Shown one piece after another: positions 32,080-40,483 of a stretch of DNA of 64,000 nt. Origin of the DNA: Capnocytophaga granulosa ATCC 51502 (GTDB lineage Bacteria > Bacteroidota > Bacteroidia > Flavobacteriales > Flavobacteriaceae); NCBI RefSeq assembly GCF_000411115.1, contig NZ_KE150242.1, positions 62,001 to 126,000 of the forward strand, read 5' to 3'. Below the pieces are notes generated by a model. The model did not search any database. It saw nothing but the letters and a program-made list of their open reading frames with translations, and was not told where the DNA came from. The position numbers were made by a program, and so were the translations under genes. Position 1 is the first letter of the stretch. Each line of letters starts with the position of its first letter.

Positions 32080-33471
32080 ATGAAAAATAAATATATTGAC
32101 TTAATAGACCAAACTTACTATTTCCCTCAGGACGAATTTACCCTTGAGGGAGATGAACTTCGTTTCCATGATATAGACCTCATGGAATTGGTACGCCGTT
32201 ATGGGGCACCACTGAAATTCATGTACCTACCTAAGATTTCAGAGAATATCCAAAAAGCTAAAAAATGGTTTGAGAAAGCCATCAAAAAGCACAAATACAA
32301 AGGTGCTTATAATTATTGCTATTGCACCAAGAGTTCCCATTTTAAGCATGTGATGGTCGAAGCCCTTAAGAATGATATCCATATGGAAACCTCTTCGGCT
32401 TTTGATATTAATATCATCAATAATCTGATTAATGAGGGGTTGATTACCAAAGAGAATTATATCCTCTGCAATGGATTTAAGCGTGATGGTTATATAGATG
32501 GAATAGCCGATTTGGTCAATAGGGGATATGATAGGTGTATGCCCATTATTGATAATTATGAAGAGATTAATCTTTTTGATCAAAAGATAAAGGGAAACTA
32601 TAATATAGGAATACGTATAGCCTCCGAGGAAGATCCTCGTTCAGAATTCTATACCAGTAGATTGGGAATTGGTTACAAGAATATCGTTCCTTTCTATAAT
32701 AGAGAGATAAAGGATAATAAAAAAGTGACACTCAAGATGTTGCACTTCTTTATCAATACGGGGATAAAAGATAATGCTTACTATTGGAATGAGCTTCTTA
32801 AGTGTTTGAAGGTGTATATTCAGCTTAAGAAAGTAGCCCCTGAGCTTGATAGTCTCAACATAGGGGGAGGTTTCCCGATAAAGACTTCCCTCGCTTTTGA
32901 GTATGATTACGCTTATATGGTAGATGAAATCATTCGCCAGATAAAAATAGCTTGCGAACAGGAAAAGGTGCCTGTGCCTAATATATTTACTGAATTTGGA
33001 AGTTTTACTGTAGGTGAGGCAGGAGGAGCTATCTATGAGATTATGTACCAAAAACAGCAGAATGATCGTGAAAAATGGAATATGATCAATTCTTCCTTCA
33101 TCACGACCCTTCCCGATACTTGGGCGATTAATAAGCGGTTTGTGCTCTTGCCTATCAATCGTTGGAATGATGAATATGAGCGTGTACTCTTAGGAGGGCT
33201 TACTTGTGATGGAGATGATTATTACAATAGCGAACAGAATATGAATGCTATTTATCTACCTAAGTATAACAAGAATAAACCCTTGTATATTGGATTTTTT
33301 AATACTGGTGCTTATCAGGACTCAATAGGAGGTGTAGGAGGGTTGCAGCACTGCTTGATTCCCCAGCCTAAAATTATTCTTATTGATAAGAATAAGGACG
33401 GGGAGATTACCTCTCGCCTTTTCATGGAGCAGCAAAAAGCAGAAGAAATGCTTAAGATATTAGGCTATTAG
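32080..33471 (+). CDS. speA: Arginine decarboxylase (short flavobacterial type)
   Basis: 463 aa, about 180 residues shorter than E. coli SpeA but usual for flavobacteria. A PLP fold III enzyme that converts arginine to agmatine in polyamine synthesis. Motifs: YNYCYCTKSSHFKHVM (residues ~89-104) with the PLP Lys, LNIGGGFPIKTS (~261-272), FTEFGSFTVGEAGG (~303-316) for phosphate binding, and C-terminal GGLTCDGDDYY (~377-387). Fold-III family members include carboxynorspermidine and DAP decarboxylases, but the SpeA-like sequence fits best. No agmatinase follows; a hairpin terminator does. Confidence 0.82.
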   Translation: MKNKYIDLIDQTYYFPQDEFTLEGDELRFHDIDLMELVRRYGAPLKFMYLPKISENIQKAKKWFEKAIKKHKYKGAYNYCYCTKSSHFKHVMVEALKNDIHMETSSAFDINIINNLINEGLITKENYILCNGFKRDGYIDGIADLVNRGYDRCMPIIDNYEEINLFDQKIKGNYNIGIRIASEEDPRSEFYTSRLGIGYKNIVPFYNREIKDNKKVTLKMLHFFINTGIKDNAYYWNELLKCLKVYIQLKKVAPELDSLNIGGGFPIKTSLAFEYDYAYMVDEIIRQIKIACEQEKVPVPNIFTEFGSFTVGEAGGAIYEIMYQKQQNDREKWNMINSSFITTLPDTWAINKRFVLLPINRWNDEYERVLLGGLTCDGDDYYNSEQNMNAIYLPKYNKNKPLYIGFFNTGAYQDSIGGVGGLQHCLIPQPKIILIDKNKDGEITSRLFMEQQKAEEMLKILGY

Positions 33472-33500
33472 CACTTGTCTCTGATATATTCATATTTTTT

Positions 33501-33533
33501 AATCTTCTTGTTACCAAGTGTGGCAAGAAGATT
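33501..33533 (+). terminator. speA terminator
   Basis: AATCTTCTTG / CAAGAAGATT with a 13-nt loop, followed by a mixed T-rich tract (CTTTCTT). Confidence 0.65.
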
Positions 33534-33585
33534 CTTTCTTATTGGTATCCAACGATATACTCACTTTGTACAGTGGATTGGGAAT

Positions 33586-33622
33586 AAAAAAATCCCCGAT
33601 AAGTTTTCGCTTATCGGGGTTT
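33586..33622 (-). terminator. Terminator of tRNA-Met
   Basis: On the minus strand CCCCGATAAG / CTTATCGGGG with a 6-nt loop, then A and TTTTTTT. Located just past the tRNA 3' end. Confidence 0.88.
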
Positions 33623-33631
33623 GTTACTTTG

Positions 33632-33705
33632 TAGCGAAGACGGGATTTGAACCCGTGACCTTTGGGTTATGAATCCAACGCTCTAACCACCTGAGCTACC
33701 TCGCC
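33632..33705 (-). tRNA. tRNA-Met (CAT anticodon)
   Basis: The minus strand folds as a 74-nt cloverleaf: acceptor GGCGAGG/CTTCGCT with two G-U pairs, D arm GCTC-AGGTGGTTA-GAGC, anticodon loop TTCATAA, T arm ACGGG-TTCAAAT-CCCGT and discriminator A. CCA is not encoded. CAT can also belong to tRNA-Ile2, but this body looks like elongator Met. It lacks the C1:A72 mismatch of the initiator. Confidence 0.93.
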
Positions 33706-33722
33706 GTTTGTGTTTGCGGGTG

Positions 33723-33730
33723 CAAAAGTA
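33723..33730 (-). promoter_or_regulatory. tRNA-Met promoter (-7 element)
   Basis: TACTTTTG on the minus strand, 17 nt before the tRNA 5' end. Confidence 0.72.
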
Positions 33731-33869
33731 CAACTTTTTTTGATATATACAAAATTATATCTAACATTTTTATTTATAAAAATATAAGTCGTTTAGTACT
33801 AAGGATTTACAATGAATTTTTATATTTGTTAAACTCCTATTTTTGTTTGGTGTTTCTTGGTAGAAGTAG

Positions 33870-33877
33870 TATATTTG
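33870..33877 (+). promoter_or_regulatory. Promoter of the 176-aa secreted protein gene (-7 element)
   Basis: TATATTTG, 48 nt upstream of the ATG. Confidence 0.65.
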
Positions 33878-33925
33878 CCTTATTAAAGAGTTACATATAG
33901 AACAAAACTAAAATTCTAAAAGCAA

Positions 33926-34456
33926 ATGAGAAAGATCCTATTTTTTTTGGTATTATTCTTTAGTGCCTTTAGTTATGGGCAGCTAAAACAAACAAAGCTA
34001 ACTGATGAAGAAGTAAATGTATTAGCAACGAAAACAAGCCAAGGATTTGGAGAGTTTAACTACAATGAGATTAAGAAATATAAGTTGGAAAATATTCTTG
34101 CTTATATTGTGGAATTTCAATATGAAGGTAAAACTATTGCAACAACCTTAGTCGATGTTTCTTATACCATAGGAGCTGGTTATTCTTCTTTTAGTTTACC
34201 TTTCAGAAGAGTAAATATTTGTTTTAGAACGGCAGATTTACCTAATGAAGTACAGTTTGCTTTGCTGAAAGAAACTACTTCTTTTGGAGAGAATAGTTGG
34301 AAGATAGAAAAAAATGAGGCACAACAAGAGTTTCTTTGTCCTAATACAGCTCTTGGAGGAATAGGTCTATTTTATACAGAAGATTCTAAAAAATATACGT
34401 TAAATAGTCTTGCAGGAGGTAAGATAAAAATGGTACTTTACAAATTAGAGAAATAG
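33926..34456 (+). CDS. Secreted protein of unknown function
   Basis: 176 aa. I do not recognise the family. A clear signal peptide (MRKILFFLVLFFSAFSYGQ, cut near YGQ) exports it. The mature part is about 157 residues, mixed alpha/beta by appearance, with one Cys in NICFRTADLP and another in FLCPNTALGG, which could form a disulfide. The gene is more AT-rich than its neighbours and stands alone between the tRNA-Met gene and the putative small RNA on the opposite strand. Confidence 0.7.
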   Translation: MRKILFFLVLFFSAFSYGQLKQTKLTDEEVNVLATKTSQGFGEFNYNEIKKYKLENILAYIVEFQYEGKTIATTLVDVSYTIGAGYSSFSLPFRRVNICFRTADLPNEVQFALLKETTSFGENSWKIEKNEAQQEFLCPNTALGGIGLFYTEDSKKYTLNSLAGGKIKMVLYKLEK

Positions 34457-34463
34457 AATAAAG

Positions 34464-34617
34464 AAAAAATCCGAGTACTTTCGTAGCTCGGACTTTCGTG
34501 AAAAAACTAAACAATTATAAGATTATCTTTAATAAGCGAATTACTTTTTTTGTAATTCTCTTTCTCTAGGTCTCTTTTGTAAGGCTGTTTCTAATGAGAA
34601 ACTTACTTCCTTATTCC
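34464..34617 (-). ncRNA. Putative structured small RNA (unknown family)
   Basis: A minus-strand -7 box (TAACTTTG, 34630-34623) is followed by about 150 nt without a useful ORF and then a strong intrinsic terminator: TCCGAG / CTCGGA with TTTTTT at 34469-34464. Inside are further hairpins: GTTTCT/AGAAAC enclosed by GTAAG/CTTAC (near 34575-34605), and GAATTAC/GTAATTC (near 34535-34558). Independent promoter, terminator and nested stems support a real RNA. I cannot assign it to 6S, RNase P, tmRNA or SRP RNA. Confidence 0.6.
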
Positions 34618-34622
34618 GTGTG

Positions 34623-34630
34623 CAAAGTTA
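34623..34630 (-). promoter_or_regulatory. Promoter of the putative small RNA (-7 element)
   Basis: TAACTTTG on the minus strand. The remaining stretch up to 34810 is very AT-rich and shows nothing else I can name. Confidence 0.6.
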
Positions 34631-34810
34631 CGCATATTTTTTGAAATAGCAAGCAGATGCAAATATAAATATATGTTAAAAATAAAATCAAGGAATTAGA
34701 GGCTATATTTTGAGGTTTTTTCAAGGGGGTAAATTTGTTAAGGCTATTATATTTTGAAAAGGTAAAGTGATAAAAATATTAAAAAGCAATTTTCTTATAA
34801 AGAAAAGATG

Positions 34811-34818
34811 TACTTTTG
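34811..34818 (+). promoter_or_regulatory. exbB operon promoter (-7 element)
   Basis: TACTTTTG, 25 nt upstream of the ExbB-like ATG. Confidence 0.7.
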
Positions 34819-34843
34819 TCCCTAAAACCAATTTAAAAGAAAT

Positions 34844-35536
34844 ATGTTATTTTTACAAGCAAATACAGGAACTACAGCGCAGACAACCTCAGAGCTACAA
34901 GAGAAAAGTCTCTCTATTATGGATCTGATTTTCAATGGAGGATTGGCCAATACGATTATCATAGGGATTTTATTCCTGATGTTGGCCACTGCTCTTTATA
35001 TCTATTTTGAAAGAACTTTTGCCATTAGCTCGGCCAAGCGAATAGATGCCAATTTTATGAATGCTATTCGTGACAACATCTCCTCTGGGCGTATAGAAGC
35101 CGCCAAGAATCTTTGCCTTCAGTACAATAGCCCAGTGGCACGTCTTGTGAACAAGGGAATCTCTCGTATTGGAAAGCCTATTGATGATATTCACAAGGCT
35201 ATAGAGAACACAGGTTCTTTGGAGGTATATAAGTTGGAGAAGAATGTTTCTTTGCTAGCCACCCTTGCTGGGGTCGGGCCTATGATAGGTTTTTTGGGTA
35301 CAGTAGTAGGGATGGTCATGTCCTTCCATGCTATGGCTACCAGTGGGGGACAGGCCGATATGAGTATCTTGGCAGGCGGGATCTATACAGCGATGACCAC
35401 CACCGTAGCAGGGCTTATTGTGGGAATTATAGCTTATTTGGCTTATAACCACTTGGTAATGCGTATTAACAATGTTACTCAAAAACTGGAAGCCACTACG
35501 GTTGATTTCTTGGACATGTTGAACGAACCAATTTAG
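34844..35536 (+). CDS. exbB: MotA/TolQ/ExbB family proton channel protein
   Basis: 230 aa. Proton-channel subunit that powers TonB-type transport across the outer membrane. Three membrane helices are visible: residues ~30-53, ~125-152 (GVGPMIGFLGTVVGMVMSF) and ~165-200, with the family pattern GLLGTV-like GFLGTVVGM. It is the first gene of a three-gene operon with an ExbD and a TonB-like gene, 4 and 6 nt apart. The ORF has an unusual short periplasmic/N-terminal stretch (FLQANTGTTAQTTSEL). Confidence 0.92.
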   Translation: MLFLQANTGTTAQTTSELQEKSLSIMDLIFNGGLANTIIIGILFLMLATALYIYFERTFAISSAKRIDANFMNAIRDNISSGRIEAAKNLCLQYNSPVARLVNKGISRIGKPIDDIHKAIENTGSLEVYKLEKNVSLLATLAGVGPMIGFLGTVVGMVMSFHAMATSGGQADMSILAGGIYTAMTTTVAGLIVGIIAYLAYNHLVMRINNVTQKLEATTVDFLDMLNEPI

Positions 35537-35540
35537 TAAA

Positions 35541-35930
35541 ATGAGTATCAAGTCAAGCAATAAAGTAACTCCCGAATTTAGCATGTCCTCTATGACGGAC
35601 ATCGTCTTTCTATTGCTTATTTTCTTTATGCTTACTGCCTCTAACAATCCTAAGGTATTGGATATGCTACTGCCTAAGGCACATGGCAAATCCTCAAGTA
35701 TTCAGAATGTATCGGTAAGTATCAATAAGGATTTGCAATATTTTGTCAATAACAAACAAGTAGAACCCTCTCAGATGGAAACAGAGCTCAAGACAGCTCT
35801 CTCTGGAGTGGAAAACCCTACCATTATCCTAAGAGTCGAGGAGAGTGTGCCTATAGAAAATGCAGTATCTATTATGGATATAGCCAATCAGAATCAGTAC
35901 AAACTTATTTTAGCCGTACGACCTAAGTAA
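35541..35930 (+). CDS. exbD: ExbD/TolR family biopolymer transport protein
   Basis: 129 aa. One membrane helix at residues ~17-35 (MTDIVFLLLIFFMLTASN) with the conserved Asp in MTDIVFLLLIFF that carries protons, and a small periplasmic domain ending AVSIMDIANQNQYKLILAV. Partner of the ExbB-like protein 4 nt upstream. Confidence 0.93.
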   Translation: MSIKSSNKVTPEFSMSSMTDIVFLLLIFFMLTASNNPKVLDMLLPKAHGKSSSIQNVSVSINKDLQYFVNNKQVEPSQMETELKTALSGVENPTIILRVEESVPIENAVSIMDIANQNQYKLILAVRPK

Positions 35931-35936
35931 TATTTT

Positions 35937-36776
35937 ATGATATTAAACACAGTGCATAAGCAGAAGTCTTTCGCTATTACGCTGGTAATTATGATCTTAA
36001 TTGTCTTAGTATTACTTGTAGCGAAACTTACCAATGCTATTATTATCCCTGAAGAGCAGGAGGGAATTTCCATCACTTTTGGAACAGATAAGATGGGGAT
36101 GGGAGAGATTAATCCTCCTAAGCCTACCGAGACGGCCGTAGCAGCAGAACAGCCTGTAGAAGAGGCTACAAAAACACAGGAAACACCTACTCAGGAACCT
36201 GTACTTACTCAGGACAATACAGAGGAGGAAACCGTTGTGCTACCCAAGGAAGAGGTGAAAAAAAAGAAGGAAACACCTAAGGAGACCAAGCCTAACCCTA
36301 AGAAACCGCAGAAGCCGGCTGCTTCTACCACCGATGCGCTTTCAAGTGTTTTAAATGCTTCCACCAAGCAGCCTCAGTCAGGTACTGGTAATGGCTCTCA
36401 GGGTGATGATAACACACCAGGCTACAAGGGTGATCCCAAAGGGAATCCCTATGCTAGCAGCTTTTACGGAGATAGTAGCGAGGGTTCAGGGCAAGGCAGT
36501 GGTAAGGGCTGGGGACTTAATGGCCGTAAGTACATAAGTGGGGAGAAAGTCTACCAAGATTGTAACGAATCAGGCATGGTCGTTGTCCAGATTGAAGTGG
36601 ATCGCTCAGGTAAGGTCGTTCGTGCCAAAGCAGGAGAAAAAGGTACAACTAACAAGGCTCCATGCCTGCTCGATGCTGCTAGAAAATCGGCTATGACCTA
36701 TCGCTTCAATGCCGATGAGAAAGCTCCCCAAACGCAAATAGGTTTTCTCTCTATTCGTTTCAAGTTAGGAGAATAG
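35937..36776 (+). CDS. TonB-like energy transducer
   Basis: 279 aa. Single N-terminal membrane helix (residues ~13-32), a long Pro/Glu/Lys/Thr-rich spacer (~45-130) fit to cross the periplasm, a Gly/Ser-rich stretch (~140-195) and a C-terminal domain (~195-279) of TonB-C type ending FLSIRFKLGE. With ExbB and ExbD it should deliver proton-motive force to outer-membrane receptors such as the one at 23821-25926; that pairing is inference. Confidence 0.85.
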   Translation: MILNTVHKQKSFAITLVIMILIVLVLLVAKLTNAIIIPEEQEGISITFGTDKMGMGEINPPKPTETAVAAEQPVEEATKTQETPTQEPVLTQDNTEEETVVLPKEEVKKKKETPKETKPNPKKPQKPAASTTDALSSVLNASTKQPQSGTGNGSQGDDNTPGYKGDPKGNPYASSFYGDSSEGSGQGSGKGWGLNGRKYISGEKVYQDCNESGMVVVQIEVDRSGKVVRAKAGEKGTTNKAPCLLDAARKSAMTYRFNADEKAPQTQIGFLSIRFKLGE

Positions 36777-36908
36777 AGTGAAAAGGGTTTTTCTTAGTTT
36801 TTTATTTTAGAAAGACTATGTGTTTCAATTTGTTTTTTTGTAAATATATCATATAAAAGACTTTTTTAATTTTTTTACGTTGATTTAGGTTAATTCATTA
36901 ATTTGCAT

Positions 36909-36916
36909 TACATTTG
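36909..36916 (+). promoter_or_regulatory. cbpA operon promoter (-7 element)
   Basis: TACATTTG, 38 nt upstream of the ATG. Confidence 0.68.
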
Positions 36917-36954
36917 TATCATTGTAAAAAGAATGTTTAATACACTACAACCCA

Positions 36955-37869
36955 ATGGCATATATTGATTATTATAAGGTTTTAGGCGTAGATAAATCCG
37001 CTTCTTCTAAAGATATTAAGAAGGCTTATAGGCAACTTGCCCGCCTCTACCACCCTGATATGAATCCTAATGATAAGACAGCTGAAGAGCGATTCAAGCA
37101 GATCAATGAGGCGTATGAGGTCTTAGGTAATTCCAAGAATAGGGCTAAATACGATAAGTACGGTAAGGATTGGCAACAGAGTGAAGCTTTTGAAAATGCT
37201 CAAAGACAGGGCAGAAACCCTTTCGGTAATGGTTTTGAAAGCGCTACTTATACCAATGCTAGTGATTTTTCAGACTTCTTCAAGGAGATATTTGGCCAAG
37301 AGGCTGGTTTTGGAAGAGGAAATTATGGTTCGGCTTACGGAAAGTTCAAGGGGCAAGACCTACAGACGGAACTGACCCTTTCCCTCAGAGATGCCGCAAC
37401 TACTCAACCCAGAACCCTTACAGTCAATGGAAAGACCATTCGTATTACCCTGCCTGCGGGTATTCAAAATAACCAACAGATAAAACTCAAAGGCTATGGA
37501 GGTGAAGGAGTCAATGGGGGACCTAATGGGGATTTGTATATCACCTTCCAGATATTGCCAGACCCTACCTTTGAGCGAATAGGTAACGATCTGAAAACGA
37601 AAGTTACTATTGATATGTATACAGCCATTCTCGGAGGAGAGGTGCAAGTATCCACCCTTTCGGGAAAAGTGAAGCTAAAGGTAAAACCCGAAACCCAACC
37701 AGGCACTACCGTAAGGCTCAAGGGTAAGGGCTTCCCTGTATACAAAGGAGGTACCTTCGGTGACTTGTTCGTCACTTACAATGTAGAACTCCCTAAAGGG
37801 TTGACTGATAAGCAAAAAGAACTTCTCGAACAAATGCGTAAATTACAAGCAAATGGAACAACCGCTTAA
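36955..37869 (+). CDS. cbpA: J-domain co-chaperone, CbpA/DnaJ-like
   Basis: 304 aa. N-terminal J domain (residues ~4-70) with the HPD motif in YHPDMNPND, a Gly/Phe-rich linker (~75-125) and C-terminal substrate-binding domains (~135-295). The zinc-finger domain of DnaJ is absent, so this is a type II (CbpA-like) protein that stimulates DnaK. It overlaps the cbpM gene by 17 nt. Confidence 0.92.
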   Translation: MAYIDYYKVLGVDKSASSKDIKKAYRQLARLYHPDMNPNDKTAEERFKQINEAYEVLGNSKNRAKYDKYGKDWQQSEAFENAQRQGRNPFGNGFESATYTNASDFSDFFKEIFGQEAGFGRGNYGSAYGKFKGQDLQTELTLSLRDAATTQPRTLTVNGKTIRITLPAGIQNNQQIKLKGYGGEGVNGGPNGDLYITFQILPDPTFERIGNDLKTKVTIDMYTAILGGEVQVSTLSGKVKLKVKPETQPGTTVRLKGKGFPVYKGGTFGDLFVTYNVELPKGLTDKQKELLEQMRKLQANGTTA

Positions 37870-38128
37870 AATATCAAAGACTAAAGTCATTAGGCTCTAT
37901 AAGATCAAATCGTCTTTCTTCAATGCCTTAGTGGATAATGGATTGATAAAGACAGAGGTTATTGATAGGGTAACCTATGTACATTATGACCAGCTACCAG
38001 CACTTGAGCGCTTTGTCAATTGGCACTATGACCTTGAGATCAATGTCCCTAGTATCCAGATTATCCATCGCCTTTTGGAGCGGATAAGGGTCTTACAAGA
38101 AGAAAACCAAAAACTAAGAAGAAAATAA
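37853..38128 (+). CDS. cbpM: Chaperone modulator CbpM
   Basis: 91 aa. MerR-like helix-turn-helix fold protein that binds the J domain of CbpA and inhibits it. The size, position and overlap with cbpA fit this family, as does the C-terminal helix [19 protein letters not shown]. Detailed DNA-binding function is not implied. Confidence 0.85.
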   Translation: MEQPLKISKTKVIRLYKIKSSFFNALVDNGLIKTEVIDRVTYVHYDQLPALERFVNWHYDLEINVPSIQIIHRLLERIRVLQEENQKLRRK

Positions 38129-38150
38129 TAACCCAAAAACCAAAAATCTA

Positions 38151-38870
38151 ATGATGAAAAAAATCGCTTTTCTATGTGCCTGCTTGTTACTACTAGCAGG
38201 CTGTGGTCGCTCTCTGCCAGTGGTTAAGGGAGATAGCCTAGTTATTTCAGAGGAAAGAAAACTCCCCGCTTATACTCAAATCAGGCTGGAATGTGGGGCA
38301 GATCTAGTACTTACACATGGCCAAGTAGGGAGTATTACTATTAAGGCCTCTCAGAATATGGCACCTTATGTAATAACAGAGGTGTCTAGCGGAGTGCTTA
38401 CAGTGAAAATGTCGCCCGATTTCGCATACCAATTTACAAAAAAGTTGGAGATTTGTATTCCTGTAGATAACTCACTAACAGAAATTGATGTACATGGTTC
38501 AGGTGATATCAGCTCTCATGAACAATTGCAGGTTAAGAACCTCTCTTGCAAGGTGTTGGGCAGTGGTGATATGCTGCTCTCTTTACAGGCTGAGTCTCTA
38601 TCTTTTTCTGTCAAAGGTAGTGGTGATATGAAAATCAAAGGAACCACCCAAGATCTTAGTGTAGACATAGCAGGCAGTGGCGACTTTGACGGTGATGCAC
38701 TTCAGGCCAAGCAAGCAACCGCTTCTATTAGAGGCTCTGGCGATGTAGATCTCTTTGTTACTGAACAGCTTTCAGCAGATATCCGAGGCTCTGGGGATAT
38801 TACTGTCAAAGGAAATCCTAAGAAAATAGATGTGCAAACCAAAGGTAGTGGTAGGGTAAGATACCAATAA
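38151..38870 (+). CDS. DUF2807 (head GIN domain) lipoprotein
   Basis: 239 aa. The signal peptide ends LLLLAGCGRS, a good lipobox. The mature part is a beta-helix-like fold built from seven copies of a GSGD turn (HGSGDI, LGSGDM, KGSGDM, AGSGDF, RGSGDV, RGSGDI, KGSGRV; residues ~118-237). DUF2807 proteins are common, functionally unassigned envelope proteins. Two adjacent ATGs (38151 and 38154) are possible starts. Its stop directly abuts the convergent lnt stop. Confidence 0.88.
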   Translation: MMKKIAFLCACLLLLAGCGRSLPVVKGDSLVISEERKLPAYTQIRLECGADLVLTHGQVGSITIKASQNMAPYVITEVSSGVLTVKMSPDFAYQFTKKLEICIPVDNSLTEIDVHGSGDISSHEQLQVKNLSCKVLGSGDMLLSLQAESLSFSVKGSGDMKIKGTTQDLSVDIAGSGDFDGDALQAKQATASIRGSGDVDLFVTEQLSADIRGSGDITVKGNPKKIDVQTKGSGRVRYQ

Positions 38871-40460
38871 CTACACCTCACTTCGCTTCTTTAGAAAGGA
38901 AATCAGCAAAATCCCTACACTGACAAAGATACTAAGGCGTGCTATGTAATCTCCATAGCGTACATAAGTGGTCAGCTCATTATTGGCCAAAACAGTACCC
39001 CTTAGCGCACCTTTTTTTCCATAACCCAAGGAGCTGATGATTTCCCCACGCTGGGAGATAAAGGCCGAAATACCTGTATTAGCACTTCGGGCTATACTCT
39101 TGCGGGTCTCTATGGCTCTCAGGCGCGTATAGCTTAGCAGTTGTTTGTATCCTTGGGTATCCCCCCACCAAGCATCATTGGTTAGGACGCCTAAGAATTG
39201 AGCGCCTTGCTTTACATATTTGCCTACATATTCTCCATAGATAGATTCGTAACAAATCACAGGAGCTACCTTCTGCTCGGCTAAGGAGCTTAGCACACTG
39301 GGGGTCTTTTGGGTAGTCTTTACCGCAACTGTTCCCCCTAGGTCTATCATGATATCTCCTAAGATAGGTTTTAAGAGAGATTGCAGGGGCATATTCTCTA
39401 CCCCAACAACTAATTTTGACTTGTGGTGAAAGCCCATAATCCCAAAGGAGTTGAGCAGAAAGGCACTATTATAGTCATTGAACCAATAGTTCTGTACAGG
39501 GTTATAGTTGGTTTGTGGGGCTATCTTACTTTTGTCTGTAACTACCTCGTAGATAGCAGCTCCCATTATCCAATTGAGCTGTGGATGTGCTTCTAAGAAT
39601 GTATGTAAGGGGGGTAACTCCTTGCTTTGTGATATATCCTCTAATCGGTAGACGCCTTGCGAGATGACCGTCTCAGGAGTGAGCACAAAGTGGGTGTTTT
39701 CAGTAACGCCTTCCTTGGCAAGGGTAAGCAATAGTGCTATAGTTTCCTCATTGGAAAGGCTGTATTTCTCCTCATAGGGGTCTATATTGGGTTGCAGAGC
39801 AACCACCTCTATAGGAGTGCCTTTTTCCTTATAACTAATATATATGCCCCAAGAGAGCGCTATAGGCAGTAATACTAGCAGACTTATTTTGGCTATACGC
39901 TTGTAAAATAATCTTTTATCCTTTGTCTCTAAGAAGAGGCGCAGCGTGTGAAATAGTAGTATATTGACCAATAGCACCCAAAGGCTTCCGCCGAAAATTC
40001 CCGTATATTCGTACCATTGTATCCAAGTGATATTTTCAGAAAAGACATTTCCTAAAGAGAGCCAAGGCCAAGAAAAATCCCAATGGTGATGGAATTTCTC
40101 AAAGGCTATCCATATGGTAATGAGGAAGATACTACTTACTTTTGCCGTATTTCGCTTTGCTACCAAGTGATAAACAAGGAAGACCAAACTCATCAGCAGG
40201 CTATTGACCAAAAGGGCAAAGAGCGCCCCCACCACTGTGGAGTTCCATATCCACCAAGTGGTGAGAGTATTCCACAGAAGAAAGCTAAGATACGAGAGGA
40301 GGAACACCTTTCCCTTGCACGCTTTTCCCCTGCTGCGTAACTGGTATTCTACTAACAGTAAGGGTACCCAAGCGACAAAAATAAACAAGGAAATACCATA
40401 AGTAGGCCAAGCGATGGCTAATAAGATCCCTGAAAGAAGGGCTAAAAGGAGATGCTTCAT
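38871..40460 (-). CDS. lnt: Apolipoprotein N-acyltransferase
   Basis: 529 aa. Adds the third acyl chain to the N-terminal Cys of lipoproteins at the inner membrane. About six membrane helices in residues ~1-205, then a nitrilase-like domain with the triad visible: Glu in LTPETVISQG (~262), Lys in HHKSKLVVGVENMP (~355) and Cys in VICYESIYGEY (~400). It follows the ammonia-lyase gene by 23 nt on the minus strand, so it is probably cotranscribed with it. This enzyme is consistent with the several lipoproteins in the window. Confidence 0.93.
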   Translation of the reverse strand: MKHLLLALLSGILLAIAWPTYGISLFIFVAWVPLLLVEYQLRSRGKACKGKVFLLSYLSFLLWNTLTTWWIWNSTVVGALFALLVNSLLMSLVFLVYHLVAKRNTAKVSSIFLITIWIAFEKFHHHWDFSWPWLSLGNVFSENITWIQWYEYTGIFGGSLWVLLVNILLFHTLRLFLETKDKRLFYKRIAKISLLVLLPIALSWGIYISYKEKGTPIEVVALQPNIDPYEEKYSLSNEETIALLLTLAKEGVTENTHFVLTPETVISQGVYRLEDISQSKELPPLHTFLEAHPQLNWIMGAAIYEVVTDKSKIAPQTNYNPVQNYWFNDYNSAFLLNSFGIMGFHHKSKLVVGVENMPLQSLLKPILGDIMIDLGGTVAVKTTQKTPSVLSSLAEQKVAPVICYESIYGEYVGKYVKQGAQFLGVLTNDAWWGDTQGYKQLLSYTRLRAIETRKSIARSANTGISAFISQRGEIISSLGYGKKGALRGTVLANNELTTYVRYGDYIARLSIFVSVGILLISFLKKRSEV

Positions 40461-40483
40461 GTCAGTTGAGAAAAATATCTTTT

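Noticed and set aside
33475..33672. 65-aa ORF overlapping the tRNA-Met gene on the opposite strand
   Set aside because: Its C-terminal part (VAKTGFEPVTFGL) is the usual false translation of a tRNA and it covers two terminators; no promoter or family match.
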